DNA of 18,903 nucleotides from an uncultured Eubacteriales bacterium (GCA_900549105.1 URND01000051.1:1-18903); one strand, 5' to 3'; positions 8,107-15,193 are shown, counted from the stretch's first letter. A program made the numbers and translations. The notes: generated from the letters alone by a model not told the origin.

Positions 8107-8553
8107 TCACACTTCCGATAAAATTTTGACAAATTCAAGGGTACTCCCAAATCTGCATACTCTTTTTTTCTCCGGCCAGGAAATCTGTCCCTGCCAGTCT
8201 GAATTCTGACGGAATTGTACATAGGTGATGAGTGTTCCCTTTTTCCCTCTGTATCCTATAATTTCTTTTTGCTCCGCTACCTTTTCCGGCAGGTCTTTAC
8301 AGTATCTGACATTCTCTTTCTTCTCTGTATTCTGAAAGTATCTTGTCATCGTAGAAGCCTGCGGATAAGCTATGTCGTCAAAAAATTCTTCCATAATCCG
8401 TATTAATTCAACGACACTGAAAAATTTCCGTGGTTCGCTGCTATAACAGTGGTACATCCTGCCGGTTCTTTCCTCTGAATCATTTTCGTCTATACAGATA
8501 ACGACAAGATTCGGAGCCGATATATTCACATAGTAATGTTGTATGTTCTCCAT
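8107..8553 (-). CDS. Two-unit 'WQG' protein A, between the two BTAD regulators
   Basis: Protein of 148 residues without signal peptide. The C-terminal unit (about 106-147) reads LITYVQFRQNSDWQGQISW...FGSTLEFVKIL. The N-terminal unit (about 15-60) has the same layout with changed core residues: LVVICIDEND...ERTGRMYH...FFSVVELIRIMEEFFDDI. The linker has YPQASTMTRYFQ, like RPQPQEVLRSFQ in the protein at 6401-6823. The two halves therefore look like a duplication of the unit found singly at 5954-6142. It starts 40 bp after BTAD regulator A, with a weak AGGAAG upstream, and ends 54 bp before BTAD regulator B. Function is unknown. The repeated order BTAD then WQG protein suggests that each regulator works with its own partner. 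Confidence 0.8.
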   Translation of the reverse strand: MENIQHYYVNISAPNLVVICIDENDSEERTGRMYHCYSSEPRKFFSVVELIRIMEEFFDDIAYPQASTMTRYFQNTEKKENVRYCKDLPEKVAEQKEIIGYRGKKGTLITYVQFRQNSDWQGQISWPEKKRVCRFGSTLEFVKILSEV

Positions 8554-8593
8554 TAAGCTCTCTTCTTCCTATATAAAATATATTACTGTCATA

Positions 8594-9799
8594 TCATATT
8601 TCTGTATCGGCCACAGATGAAACGCTGCCTTCGAGATTATGAATCCATGATTTATGTTCCCTTGAAAACTCCTGCGTGATTCTGTTAAATATAACTTTGC
8701 AATTTTCTTTATTCGTTCCCAACAAAAGTATCAGGAACTGGGAGGCATTATACTTTGTATAGGAATCACATCTGCGCAGACATCTGTAAATAACATTCTG
8801 CAAAGTCTGTGACATTTCGCTAAGCTTCTTTTCGCTTGTTAACCGATATCCTTTTCCATCGGTAATGGACACCAGCATCAGATAATTTGACTGGCCGCTT
8901 CGCTCCATCATCCGCTGAACCAGCCGGAACTCATCCCGAAAACTCGGAAAACAGCAATAAAAAGCTCCTTCGGTCTTTTCCTCTTCATGGAGATTATTTT
9001 TAATCTCACTGATTACCTGAGGTTTATTTTCCATATGTTTATTCATATGCGCCAGAAGTTCCTGCATCCTTTCCGACGGCTCAATCCCCAATTCTTCATA
9101 TAGCAGTTCTGCTGTCTCATCATATTCTCTGAGTGCATCTTTATAGCGGTCCATTCCCATATAACATTCCATCCTGACTGTCTGCCATTCATCCAGCGGA
9201 TACAATTCGCAGGCCGGTTCAACCATCTTAAGCGCCTCTTCATATTCTTTTTTCTCAATCAGGTAATCACATACTTCCTGAAGAGCATCTCCATACAGAT
9301 TCCTGTACCTCGCACTCTCCATAATGACCCATTCCTCTCCGGAAAGATTCTGCAAAAAGTCACCTTTTCCTGCTATCTCACAGGCTTTTTTTAGAAGTTC
9401 GATTCTACCAGCCTTATCCTCCGCTTCATCCGCCTGCCGGATATACTCTTCAAAATACGCTGAATCAACTTCTGTAATCATCGGACTTCTCCAGTAATAT
9501 ACGCCTTTTTCCACAACAATGTAGTCATATTCCGGCAGTCCTTCCTTCAGAAGCAGCCTCTTCAAACGGTAAATATTTACCCGGAGAGAGTTCGACTCAT
9601 CCAGAACCTCTTCCCAGCCATAAAGCGCTTCCAGCAGCTTATTCTTTGCAATACCTTCTTCACCATAGTAAAGAAGAATCAGCCACAACTTCATAACCTT
9701 CGTCACACTGCCTCTGCCGGATAATATTGGCCTGTTATCATATGTAATTTCTCCCCGTCCAAATAATTGAACCCTCAATGTCGGTAAAGTCTTTTCCAT
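8594..9799 (-). CDS. BTAD (SARP-like) transcriptional regulator A with degenerate GGDEF-like C-terminus
   Basis: Cytoplasmic regulator of 401 residues, first gene of the regulator operon. A winged helix spans about 6-104 (LRVQLFGRGEITYDN; VTKVMKLWLILLYYGEEGIAKNKLL; SLRVNIYRLKRLL; VVEKGVYYW). A BTAD domain spans about 112-250 (AREYDETAELLYEELGIEPSERMQEL-type ending). A C-terminal domain (about 276-380) aligns by eye with GGDEF domains: LRRCDSYTKYNASQFLILLL then NCKVIFNRITQEF. The GGDEF signature is replaced by NASQF (351-355), so it should be catalytically dead and may serve as a sensor or dimer module. Start: an in-frame TTG at 9805 is less likely than ATG at 9799, which has AGAGGG eight bases upstream. 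Paralogue of the protein at 6823-8052. SARP-family proteins are mostly known as activators; control of the pilus promoter is inferred from position. Confidence 0.86.
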   Translation of the reverse strand: MEKTLPTLRVQLFGRGEITYDNRPILSGRGSVTKVMKLWLILLYYGEEGIAKNKLLEALYGWEEVLDESNSLRVNIYRLKRLLLKEGLPEYDYIVVEKGVYYWRSPMITEVDSAYFEEYIRQADEAEDKAGRIELLKKACEIAGKGDFLQNLSGEEWVIMESARYRNLYGDALQEVCDYLIEKKEYEEALKMVEPACELYPLDEWQTVRMECYMGMDRYKDALREYDETAELLYEELGIEPSERMQELLAHMNKHMENKPQVISEIKNNLHEEEKTEGAFYCCFPSFRDEFRLVQRMMERSGQSNYLMLVSITDGKGYRLTSEKKLSEMSQTLQNVIYRCLRRCDSYTKYNASQFLILLLGTNKENCKVIFNRITQEFSREHKSWIHNLEGSVSSVADTEI

Positions 9800-9882
9800 A
9801 CTCAATACCCTCTTTATAACACAGTCCCAACGAATTCATCCAGCAACTATGAATTGTCATATCAGAACTGCATCGTTATAAA

Positions 9883-9900
9883 TACGCTATATTTAGCATA
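9883..9900. promoter_or_regulatory. Dyad just downstream of the regulator-operon start site
   Basis: TACGCTA-TATT-TAGCATA forms a 7-bp stem with one G-T pair and a 4-base loop. It lies 16-33 bp after the -10 of the BTAD A promoter, at the very start of the message. It could be a repressor or autoregulation site, or a 5' stabilising hairpin. Confidence 0.3.
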
Positions 9901-9915
9901 AATATCGTTTTATAT

Positions 9916-9944
9916 ATTATATGACGAAAAAAAATAAAAGTAAA
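9916..9944 (-). promoter_or_regulatory. Promoter of the BTAD A / WQG / BTAD B operon
   Basis: Minus strand: TTTACT (9944-9939), 17-bp T-rich spacer, perfect TATAAT (9921-9916). Transcription should begin near 9908, giving a leader of about 110 bases before the ATG at 9799. No other convincing promoter is seen for these four genes. Confidence 0.65.
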
Positions 9945-9964
9945 TACTTCTGTCCCGAAATGTA

Positions 9965-9993
9965 TTGACTGTCACTTTTTGTCAACCGATGAT
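9965..9993 (+). promoter_or_regulatory. Possible promoter of the Rpn gene overlapped by an inverted repeat
   Basis: Plus strand: TTGACT (9965-9970), 17 bp, GATGAT (9988-9993, four of six matches to consensus). An inverted repeat TTGAC-N11-GTCAA (9965-9985) covers the -35 and spacer, as an operator would. It lies back to back with the BTAD A promoter 20 bp away. Support is moderate; the -10 is poor. Confidence 0.35.
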
Positions 9994-10136
9994 AGTTGAT
10001 GGTTTCATACCCATGAATTAAAATAAAAGAAAGATATCTGAATTTTCTGTGCGGTTCCGCATATATTTCCCAAATATTTTTACGTTTAGGGAGGACGCGT
10101 CCCAAAAAACATGGTAAAATGAAGGAGCAGATGCTT

Positions 10137-11051
10137 ATGCAGAAAAAACAAAAAATGATACCGTTAACCCAATTGAACCTTACAAATCGTTTTCTGTTTG
10201 ATGAAGTGGTGGATGACCCGCAGACCCATCAGGATATATTGAGCATTATTCTTGGGGACGATGTGCCGACATTAAAGCAAAATAGCACTGAAAAGGAGCA
10301 TCGAATCTCTCCTCTGGCTCATTCTATCCGAATGGATGTCTTTGCCATCGACGAGCAGGACACCGTCTATAATACGGAAATGCAGGCAAAAGAGCGGGAG
10401 GACCTCCAAAAGAGAAGCCGCTACTATCAGTCTCTGATGGATACATCCCTTTTGGAACCCGGAGCTGCAGACTATAATCAGCTGAACGACAGCTATATTA
10501 TTATGATTTTGACGTTTGACCTTTTTGGCGAAGGGAACTATAAGTACACATTCCTTCCACAATGTCAGGAATCACCGAACACAATTCTGCAGGACGGAAC
10601 AACCCGCATATTTTTAAATACCAAAGGGCATAACAAGGAAAATGTTTCTCAGGAACTGATTGATTTTCTCCGCTACATAGAAAATTCAACCGAAGAAACC
10701 GCCGCCGCCATCAACAGCAAACGCATCCAACGTATCCACGAACGGGTATGCAGGGTTCGAACCAACGAACAAGTCGGGGTGAGATATATGCAGGCTTGGG
10801 AAGAAAGAATTTACGACAGGGAAGATGGCCGGGAAATAGGCCGGGAGGAACAGCGCATTATAAGCACTATTTCTCTTATCAAAAAGAACCTAGCCAGAGG
10901 TCTTTCTTTAAAGGATATTGCCGACTTCCTGGATGAGGATATCTCTGAAGTCCAGAAGATTGCCAATCTGATTCAGCAGCACCCGGAAGCCGATGGCGAC
11001 ACTCTTTATGAGATTCTGGTGCCTGAAGCTGACAGAAGTTTTGAATGGTAA
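10137..11051 (+). CDS. Rpn family PD-(D/E)XK nuclease / putative transposase
   Basis: About 304 residues. The N-terminal half has the layout of the PDDEXK-type transposase/Rpn recombination-promoting nuclease family: TNRFLFDEVVDDPQ near the start, RMDVFAIDEQ with a candidate catalytic Asp, then YNTEMQAKE with candidate Glu and Gln metal ligands, then YYQSLMDTSLLEPG and YIIMILTFDLFGEG. The C-terminal part has the charged GREIGREE stretch and a helix-turn-helix-like end (GLSLKDIADFLDEDISEVQKIANLI) typical of this group. Members are DNA nucleases linked to recA-independent recombination. Start: ATGs at 10119, 10131 and 10137 are in frame; AAGGAG at 10122-10127 fits only the last, nine bases away. 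It is a single-gene unit, oriented against both flanking operons, ending in a terminator. It looks like an intact accessory gene. Confidence 0.85.
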   Translation: MQKKQKMIPLTQLNLTNRFLFDEVVDDPQTHQDILSIILGDDVPTLKQNSTEKEHRISPLAHSIRMDVFAIDEQDTVYNTEMQAKEREDLQKRSRYYQSLMDTSLLEPGAADYNQLNDSYIIMILTFDLFGEGNYKYTFLPQCQESPNTILQDGTTRIFLNTKGHNKENVSQELIDFLRYIENSTEETAAAINSKRIQRIHERVCRVRTNEQVGVRYMQAWEERIYDREDGREIGREEQRIISTISLIKKNLARGLSLKDIADFLDEDISEVQKIANLIQQHPEADGDTLYEILVPEADRSFEW

Positions 11052-11075
11052 AAATTTGTTTATACTAAAGACAAA

Positions 11076-11122
11076 ACAGGATAGCATCAAAGCCCTTCCC
11101 GGCTTTATCGATGCTATCCTGT
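11076..11122. terminator. Bidirectional terminator between convergent Rpn and YjbQ genes
   Basis: A 13-bp perfect outer stem (ACAGGATAGCATC at 11076-11088 with 11110-11122) encloses a second 6-bp stem AAAGCC/GGCTTT. On the minus strand it is followed by TTTTGTCTTT, a good T-run for ending the seven-gene operon. On the plus strand the tail is TCTTAT, enough to stop the Rpn message 24 bp after its stop codon. Confidence 0.85.
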
Positions 11123-11125
11123 TCT

Positions 11126-11196
11126 TATACCTTATCGTGCGAAGCCTGACGCAGCACGCCCATGCGGAGCATCTGACATACGGGATGCCCGAATGG
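11126..11196 (+). repeat. 71-bp two-hairpin repeat, copy 1
   Basis: Begins TATACCTTA and ends GAATGG. It matches copy 2 at 16952-17022 (opposite strand) at 60 of 71 positions without gaps. Two internal hairpins: CGTGC/GCACG arms (11135-11157) and GCATC/GATGC arms (about 11168-11187). The first stem changes by a compensated T-A to C-G swap between copies, which suggests selection for the RNA fold. It lies directly after the bidirectional terminator, in the 3' region of the YjbQ operon. Confidence 0.75.
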
Positions 11197-11197
11197 A

Positions 11198-11220
11198 TAT
11201 ACCTTATTGTGCGGAGTCTG
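11198..11220 (+). repeat. Truncated tandem copy of the 71-bp repeat
   Basis: The first 23 bases of the repeat recur here (TATACCTTA then TTGTGCGGAGTCTG), 1 bp after copy 1 ends. 18 of 23 positions match copy 1. It stops 5 bp before the YjbQ stop codon, so the partial copy is trapped between copy 1 and the gene end. Confidence 0.65.
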
Positions 11221-11225
11221 CTTTC

Positions 11226-11657
11226 TCAGGCTTCCCCCATAACTTCCACGTAAACGGTCCGGGCCTGCGGGCCGTCAAAGTCAACCAGGTAGATTTCCTG
11301 GGCGCCGCCGCAGACAATTTTTCCTTCAATAACCGGGAACATACAGTGATTTCCCATCAGCATACTTTTTAAATGTCCCTGGGAATTATTGCCCGTTGCA
11401 CCGTAATCCGGCAGGAAATGGGCATGAGCATATGGTGCATTCAGCGGTACGATTTTCTCCAGCATTTCGCTGATATCGGTTTCCACGCAAGGCAGCGCCT
11501 CATTTACCATAATGCCGGTTGTCGTATGGGCGGTCAGCACTGCAACATGGCCATTCTGAATACCGCTTTCTTCAACAATGCGGTGTACTTCTTCGGTAAT
11601 ATTCATATATTCTTCCACGTTTTTACTCAAACGATGAATTTTCTTTAAAACAACCAT
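11226..11657 (-). CDS. YjbQ family protein (UPF0047, secondary thiamine-phosphate synthase-like)
   Basis: Small cytoplasmic protein, 143 residues, the normal length for the family. It has the family signatures AHTTTGIMVNE (His44, Glu53), HAHFLPDYGATGNNSQGHLKSMLMG (conserved His and Asn cluster at 78-102) and GGAQEIYLVDFDGP near the end. YjbQ proteins can show a weak thiamine-phosphate synthase activity, but their real role is unsettled. Last gene of the Amadori-type operon: the ATG is 6 bp after the amidohydrolase stop, with AGGAAG upstream. This linkage hints at a job in the same pathway, for example on a phosphorylated or reactive intermediate (inference). Confidence 0.9.
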   Translation of the reverse strand: MVVLKKIHRLSKNVEEYMNITEEVHRIVEESGIQNGHVAVLTAHTTTGIMVNEALPCVETDISEMLEKIVPLNAPYAHAHFLPDYGATGNNSQGHLKSMLMGNHCMFPVIEGKIVCGGAQEIYLVDFDGPQARTVYVEVMGEA

Positions 11658-11663
11658 AGCTTC

Positions 11664-12515
11664 CTACCTCTCTCCCGTTAAAAACCGGATTGCATTTCCG
11701 GAATAAAGGTCTCTGCGCGCAGTTTCCCGCATCGGAATCTTGTCCAGCGCACGCTTTAATTTAAAAGCACGGAATCGCGGCGTATTGGATGCAAACATCA
11801 CCTGTCTGCCAAATCCCCGCTCATACCAGTGAGGCCCCATGTCTACCGTAAACAGCCGCTCCATGGATTCCTCCGGGGAATCCATATATAAAACCGAAGT
11901 GTCTGTATACACATTCGGATATTTAATCATCAGCATAACCATTTCCCGCACCCATGGCCAGGCAAAATGGGCCAAGCAGCAGCGCAGCTCCGGATGGCGG
12001 ATAAAGACTTTCTCAAATGCCAGAGGATGGGAATATTCGGCCGGCGTATTTGGCTCCCAGGACGTTCCCGCATGGAAAATAATCGGCTTATTCCGGCTCT
12101 CGCAAATTTCATAAATCGGCTCCATAAAATCCTCTGTCGGATAAAATTTCTGCTTCGAAGGATTCAGTTTTAAACCCTGTAATCCCAAATCATCAAAGGC
12201 ATGAACCAATACTTCTTTGGCATCGGCGCGATGCGGGTCCACACTGGCAAAACCGATGAGACGATTCGGATAAATGGACTGGAGTTCTGCCACCTGCTCA
12301 TTTGTCACAATATATCCGCCCTCTGTTGTCGTAATATCCAGCGGAAGCAGCGCCGATTTCTCAATGCCGCCGCAATCCATTTCAACAAAAACTTCATCCC
12401 AATCCATCGGTCCCTGCTTCCAGACACCAAAACTGTTCTTGCGAAATTCCAATTCCTCTGCATTCTGGCAAATCGGCTTATAAAAAATCGGGTGAAGGTG
12501 CATATCTATAACCAT
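11664..12515 (-). CDS. Metal-dependent amidohydrolase family (amidohydrolase-2/ACMSD-like) protein
   Basis: TIM-barrel hydrolase or decarboxylase of 283 residues, cytoplasmic. Metal-site features: DMHLH near the start (His6, His8), GLKLNP on a core strand (Lys116), IIFHAGTSW (His148) and CCLAHFAWPW (His183). The last-strand motif, commonly GSD-x-P with a catalytic Asp, reads FASNTPRF, with Asn244 in the Asp position. This may mark a distinct subfamily or changed chemistry. Start: a TTG at 12533 overlaps the ribosome binding site itself (AAGGAGG), so the ATG at 12515 is the better choice. It sits 20 bp after the second kinase gene and 6 bp before yjbQ. Substrate unknown; hydrolysis of an N-acyl or lactone form of an Amadori compound is only a guess. 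Confidence 0.85.
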   Translation of the reverse strand: MVIDMHLHPIFYKPICQNAEELEFRKNSFGVWKQGPMDWDEVFVEMDCGGIEKSALLPLDITTTEGGYIVTNEQVAELQSIYPNRLIGFASVDPHRADAKEVLVHAFDDLGLQGLKLNPSKQKFYPTEDFMEPIYEICESRNKPIIFHAGTSWEPNTPAEYSHPLAFEKVFIRHPELRCCLAHFAWPWVREMVMLMIKYPNVYTDTSVLYMDSPEESMERLFTVDMGPHWYERGFGRQVMFASNTPRFRAFKLKRALDKIPMRETARRDLYSGNAIRFLTGER

Positions 12516-12535
12516 TAAACTTTCCTCCTTCAACT

Positions 12536-13342
12536 TTAATAAGGTTTAAAACCGGAAATGACCCTGGCCGAAAGTTCTGCGCCCCGTGCCATACACTCAG
12601 GAATTGTTTCGCCCCGAAGCAGACCATAGGTAAATCCGGCAATGTAGCTGTCCCCGGCGCCGACGGTGTTTACTACCTCTGCCGGTACGATGCCATAGGA
12701 ATAAAACTTCCGGCCATCATAACAAATGCTGCCCTCTTCGCCCAAAGTTGCCGTCACCAATGTGGGGCCGCAGGCATATATTTCTTTCATCCAGTCTTTA
12801 AGTTCATCTTTTTCGATACCATCCGCCGAGAAGAACACATAATCTACATATGGGAAAATATCCATACAATGGTAGTCTGCATCTTTTGTAAAAACAGAAA
12901 AATCCATAAGAATTTTAACCCCGGCTTCTTTCCAGGCCGGAAGATGGGGCAGCACATTTCCAAATAAATCCGTATGCAGCAAATCGTGCTTCGCAACAAA
13001 CTGAAATTCCTCATCCGTAATCGCATAATGCTCCATAACGCCGTCAATAGACCCCAGATGCACCCGGTCAACACCATTTCGAAGCTCCATGCGCATAACG
13101 CAGGTATCCCCCGGTTCTGTCCGAAGATGGGAAATATCCATCCCTTCTGCAGACAATGCCTGTTTCATCGCCTCGCCATAACGGTCATTTCCAACCACGC
13201 TCACCGCACTGACAGGAATTCCCAGTCTCTGCAAATGAATTCCCCAGTCAATGCCGTTTCCCGTGGCATACCACTCATTTATATTTTCATAAACATCCAC
13301 ACAGCAAAATCCCACTGCTGCAACTTTTTTCTCAGTCATCAT
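12536..13342 (-). CDS. PfkB family sugar kinase 2 (FrlD-like)
   Basis: ATP-dependent kinase of 268 residues, resembling fructoselysine 6-kinase (FrlD): VAAVGFCCVDVYENI at the start, and NTVGAGDSYIAGF with the PfkB signature and catalytic Asp231. The sugar-binding motif near the N-terminus reads YATGNGIDWG instead of the usual GGNAVN, so the substrate may differ from that of the adjacent kinase. Start: an open frame extends to 13435, but ATG at 13342 (or 13339) fits the family N-terminus, has GGGG upstream and overlaps the end of kinase 1 by 11 bases, implying coupled translation. In the pathway it would phosphorylate a ketose-amine before cleavage by the SIS deglycase. Specific substrate not determinable from sequence. 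Confidence 0.88.
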   Translation of the reverse strand: MMTEKKVAAVGFCCVDVYENINEWYATGNGIDWGIHLQRLGIPVSAVSVVGNDRYGEAMKQALSAEGMDISHLRTEPGDTCVMRMELRNGVDRVHLGSIDGVMEHYAITDEEFQFVAKHDLLHTDLFGNVLPHLPAWKEAGVKILMDFSVFTKDADYHCMDIFPYVDYVFFSADGIEKDELKDWMKEIYACGPTLVTATLGEEGSICYDGRKFYSYGIVPAEVVNTVGAGDSYIAGFTYGLLRGETIPECMARGAELSARVISGFKPY

Positions 13343-14192
13343 AATGCACCCCATATCCCCAGGCGCCGTCAATCCCACAAATCCGGGAGGCAAAGACAGC
13401 CGCCGCTTCCAGGGATGCCGTGATTGCCGTATCATTTGACTGGCCTGCTTTTTTAGCTGACAGATAACCCACCAGGAAAGATGTCAAAAGGCTGTCTCCG
13501 GCGCCCATCGTATCCGCCATTTTTTCAACCGGCATCGCCGGCTGCATATAATATCGATTTCCATCATAGGCAATACAGCCTTCCGCCCCGCGGGAAGCAC
13601 AGGCAAAGGCCGGGCCTAAAGATGCAATCCATTTCAGTTTTTCCCGAATCTTTGCTTCCTCCAAATCACTGCAGGAAAGGAAGGCATAAGTTACCCACGG
13701 GGCCACCGCTTCAAAATAAGCGTCCTCCGAATCATCAGAAAAGTCAAAACTGACTGGCACGCCGGCCGCTTTTATTTTCGGCAGCTCCCTTTCCGTAAAA
13801 CAGTAATTTCCCGTATGAACCACATCAAACTGGCGGATATATTCCAAATCAAAACGATTCAGCGCATAGCGCATGTCTCCGCGAATTCCGCCTTCATTAC
13901 TTTCAAGAAATACCCGGTCGCCATTGATGACTGTGTTTTTTGAACAGCCGTTTTCCCCAATCACCTGAAGACATTTCACCAGTTCAATCTGCTCCGCTTC
14001 CAGCGATGCAATGACATGCTCAGCCTCTTTATCGCTGCCGAAAATACCCATATAGGCGCTTCTCTCCGCACCAAACTGCTTTGCATATACCGCAAAATTG
14101 ACCGCATTTCCGCCGGGATACATCATTTTTAAATGTTCATATTTATCAACAACATTATCGCCAAAACCCAATACTTTTACCGGATATGTCAT
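13332..14192 (-). CDS. PfkB family sugar kinase 1 (FrlD-like fructoselysine kinase)
   Basis: Kinase of 286 residues, closer than its neighbour to fructoselysine 6-kinase: VKVLGFGDNVVDKYE, YPGGNAVNFAVYAKQFG (26-40), ADTMGAGDSLLTSF with catalytic Asp233, and a C-terminal IDGAW as in FrlD. Predicted to add phosphate to C6 of fructosamines such as fructoselysine, in the cytoplasm. Start: ATG at 14204 is followed within the frame by AGGTG and a second ATG at 14192, which gives the FrlD-like N-terminus; I prefer 14192. It lies 15 bp after the SIS gene and overlaps kinase 2. Two tandem divergent kinases suggest a range of Amadori substrates. Confidence 0.9.
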   Translation of the reverse strand: MTYPVKVLGFGDNVVDKYEHLKMMYPGGNAVNFAVYAKQFGAERSAYMGIFGSDKEAEHVIASLEAEQIELVKCLQVIGENGCSKNTVINGDRVFLESNEGGIRGDMRYALNRFDLEYIRQFDVVHTGNYCFTERELPKIKAAGVPVSFDFSDDSEDAYFEAVAPWVTYAFLSCSDLEEAKIREKLKWIASLGPAFACASRGAEGCIAYDGNRYYMQPAMPVEKMADTMGAGDSLLTSFLVGYLSAKKAGQSNDTAITASLEAAAVFASRICGIDGAWGYGVHYDD

Positions 14193-14207
14193 ACCGCACC
14201 TCATTTC

Positions 14208-15176
14208 TTAATAGGAAACTTTGCCCATATATCTCCGATAATCCACATCGTGGTCAAAAACCTTGCCGCGGGCCGAACGAAGTTCACAGTTCATCGGATA
14301 AAAGAGTACCGGGTCCAGATAATCCCGTACCGCCGGGTCAATGACATCCATACCATAGTCCATCGCGTCCAATATCATCAGGCAATCCGTATGGGTCTTT
14401 AAGAAAGCCTCTGCCCGTTCATCCATCGGACGGCATTTTCCCGAACTCTTCTGCAGGAAATAAAATACGCCATTTTCTGTCACTTCAAATGGGCCGTGGA
14501 AATATTCACCGCTGTGGATGTAAGCACAATGCTGCCACTGCATTTCCATCAGACTGCAGATGGCAAAACCGTAGGTCTGGCTGAAGCTGGCGCCGCTTCC
14601 GAGAATGTATAAAAATTCATGCCGCCTGCACATTTCAGCAAATTTATCGCAAAGCTCTTCACGGACACGCACCTTCGCCTTTGCCACAACCTCATCCATC
14701 TTTTCAATGCCTTCCATCAGCGCATCATAGGCCGCAAAAGTTTCCTGGGACGACAAAAGTTCTGCCGCAAGGGAAAGGCTGATTCCGCTTGGAATCTCAG
14801 AAGTTTTCAAATTTTCTCCCCAAGGATAGACCCAGGAAATCCATTTATCACTGTCCGCCGCGCTGCCCGGATGATTTGTCATCATAACGACCGCAGCCCC
14901 CTTGGACAGGGCAAGTTCTGCCGCATCCAACGTTTCTTTCGTGCCGCCGGAGTGGCTGCAGAGAATCGTCAGACTGTGCTCGCCCAGTTTTTTCGGTGTG
15001 GCAAGAATAAATTCCTTACTTGTATAAATACCGGATTCCACCAGGGTACTCTCCGCCATCACCATGCAATGGGCCGGATATAAATCCACTAAACTGCCCC
15101 CGCAGGCTACCCAGTAACCCTGCCGAATCTCATTTTTCTGTTCCTTCACCTGTTTGATTACACTCTTTGCGTCCAT
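14208..15176 (-). CDS. SIS-domain fructosamine 6-phosphate deglycase (FrlB-like)
   Basis: Cytoplasmic enzyme of 322 residues with two SIS domains, like FrlB. It should split 6-phosphofructosyl-amino acid into glucose 6-phosphate and the free amine. Evidence: YWVACGGSLVDLYP (21-34) and ILCSHSGGTKET (71-82) phosphosugar-binding loops in the first SIS domain; YILGSGASFSQTYG (190-203) in the second; LMEMQWQHCAYIHSGEYFHGPFEV (209-232), where SGE-x-x-HGP holds the conserved Glu and His seen across FrlB/FraB; and a YRRYMGKVSY end like the FrlB tail. Start: AGGAGG six bases upstream. It is the only deglycase in an operon with two kinases and two epimerases, so it may serve several substrates. Confidence 0.9.
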   Translation of the reverse strand: MDAKSVIKQVKEQKNEIRQGYWVACGGSLVDLYPAHCMVMAESTLVESGIYTSKEFILATPKKLGEHSLTILCSHSGGTKETLDAAELALSKGAAVVMMTNHPGSAADSDKWISWVYPWGENLKTSEIPSGISLSLAAELLSSQETFAAYDALMEGIEKMDEVVAKAKVRVREELCDKFAEMCRRHEFLYILGSGASFSQTYGFAICSLMEMQWQHCAYIHSGEYFHGPFEVTENGVFYFLQKSSGKCRPMDERAEAFLKTHTDCLMILDAMDYGMDVIDPAVRDYLDPVLFYPMNCELRSARGKVFDHDVDYRRYMGKVSY

Positions 15177-15193
15177 AATGTTCCTCCTGCTAT

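Noticed and set aside
9917..10105. Minus-strand 62-codon frame upstream of BTAD regulator A
   Set aside because: Covers the two divergent promoters, has no good ribosome binding site and no family resemblance.
11126..11220. CRISPR-like or tandem-repeat array
   Set aside because: Only one full and one partial unit with a 1-bp gap, no spacers and no cas genes.
10993..11253. Plus-strand 86-codon frame spanning the Rpn gene end, terminator and repeat
   Set aside because: Runs through a strong terminator and the repeat; the apparent peptide repeat (LIVRSL) only reflects the DNA repeat.
12201..12518. Plus-strand 105-codon frame opposite the amidohydrolase
   Set aside because: Antisense shadow; the minus-strand frame has the metal-binding motifs.
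13343..13435. N-terminal extension of kinase 2 (MIRQSRHPWKRRL...)
   Set aside because: Lies within the end of kinase 1 in another frame; the PfkB fold begins at the ATG near 13342, which has its own GGGG and fits operon coupling.
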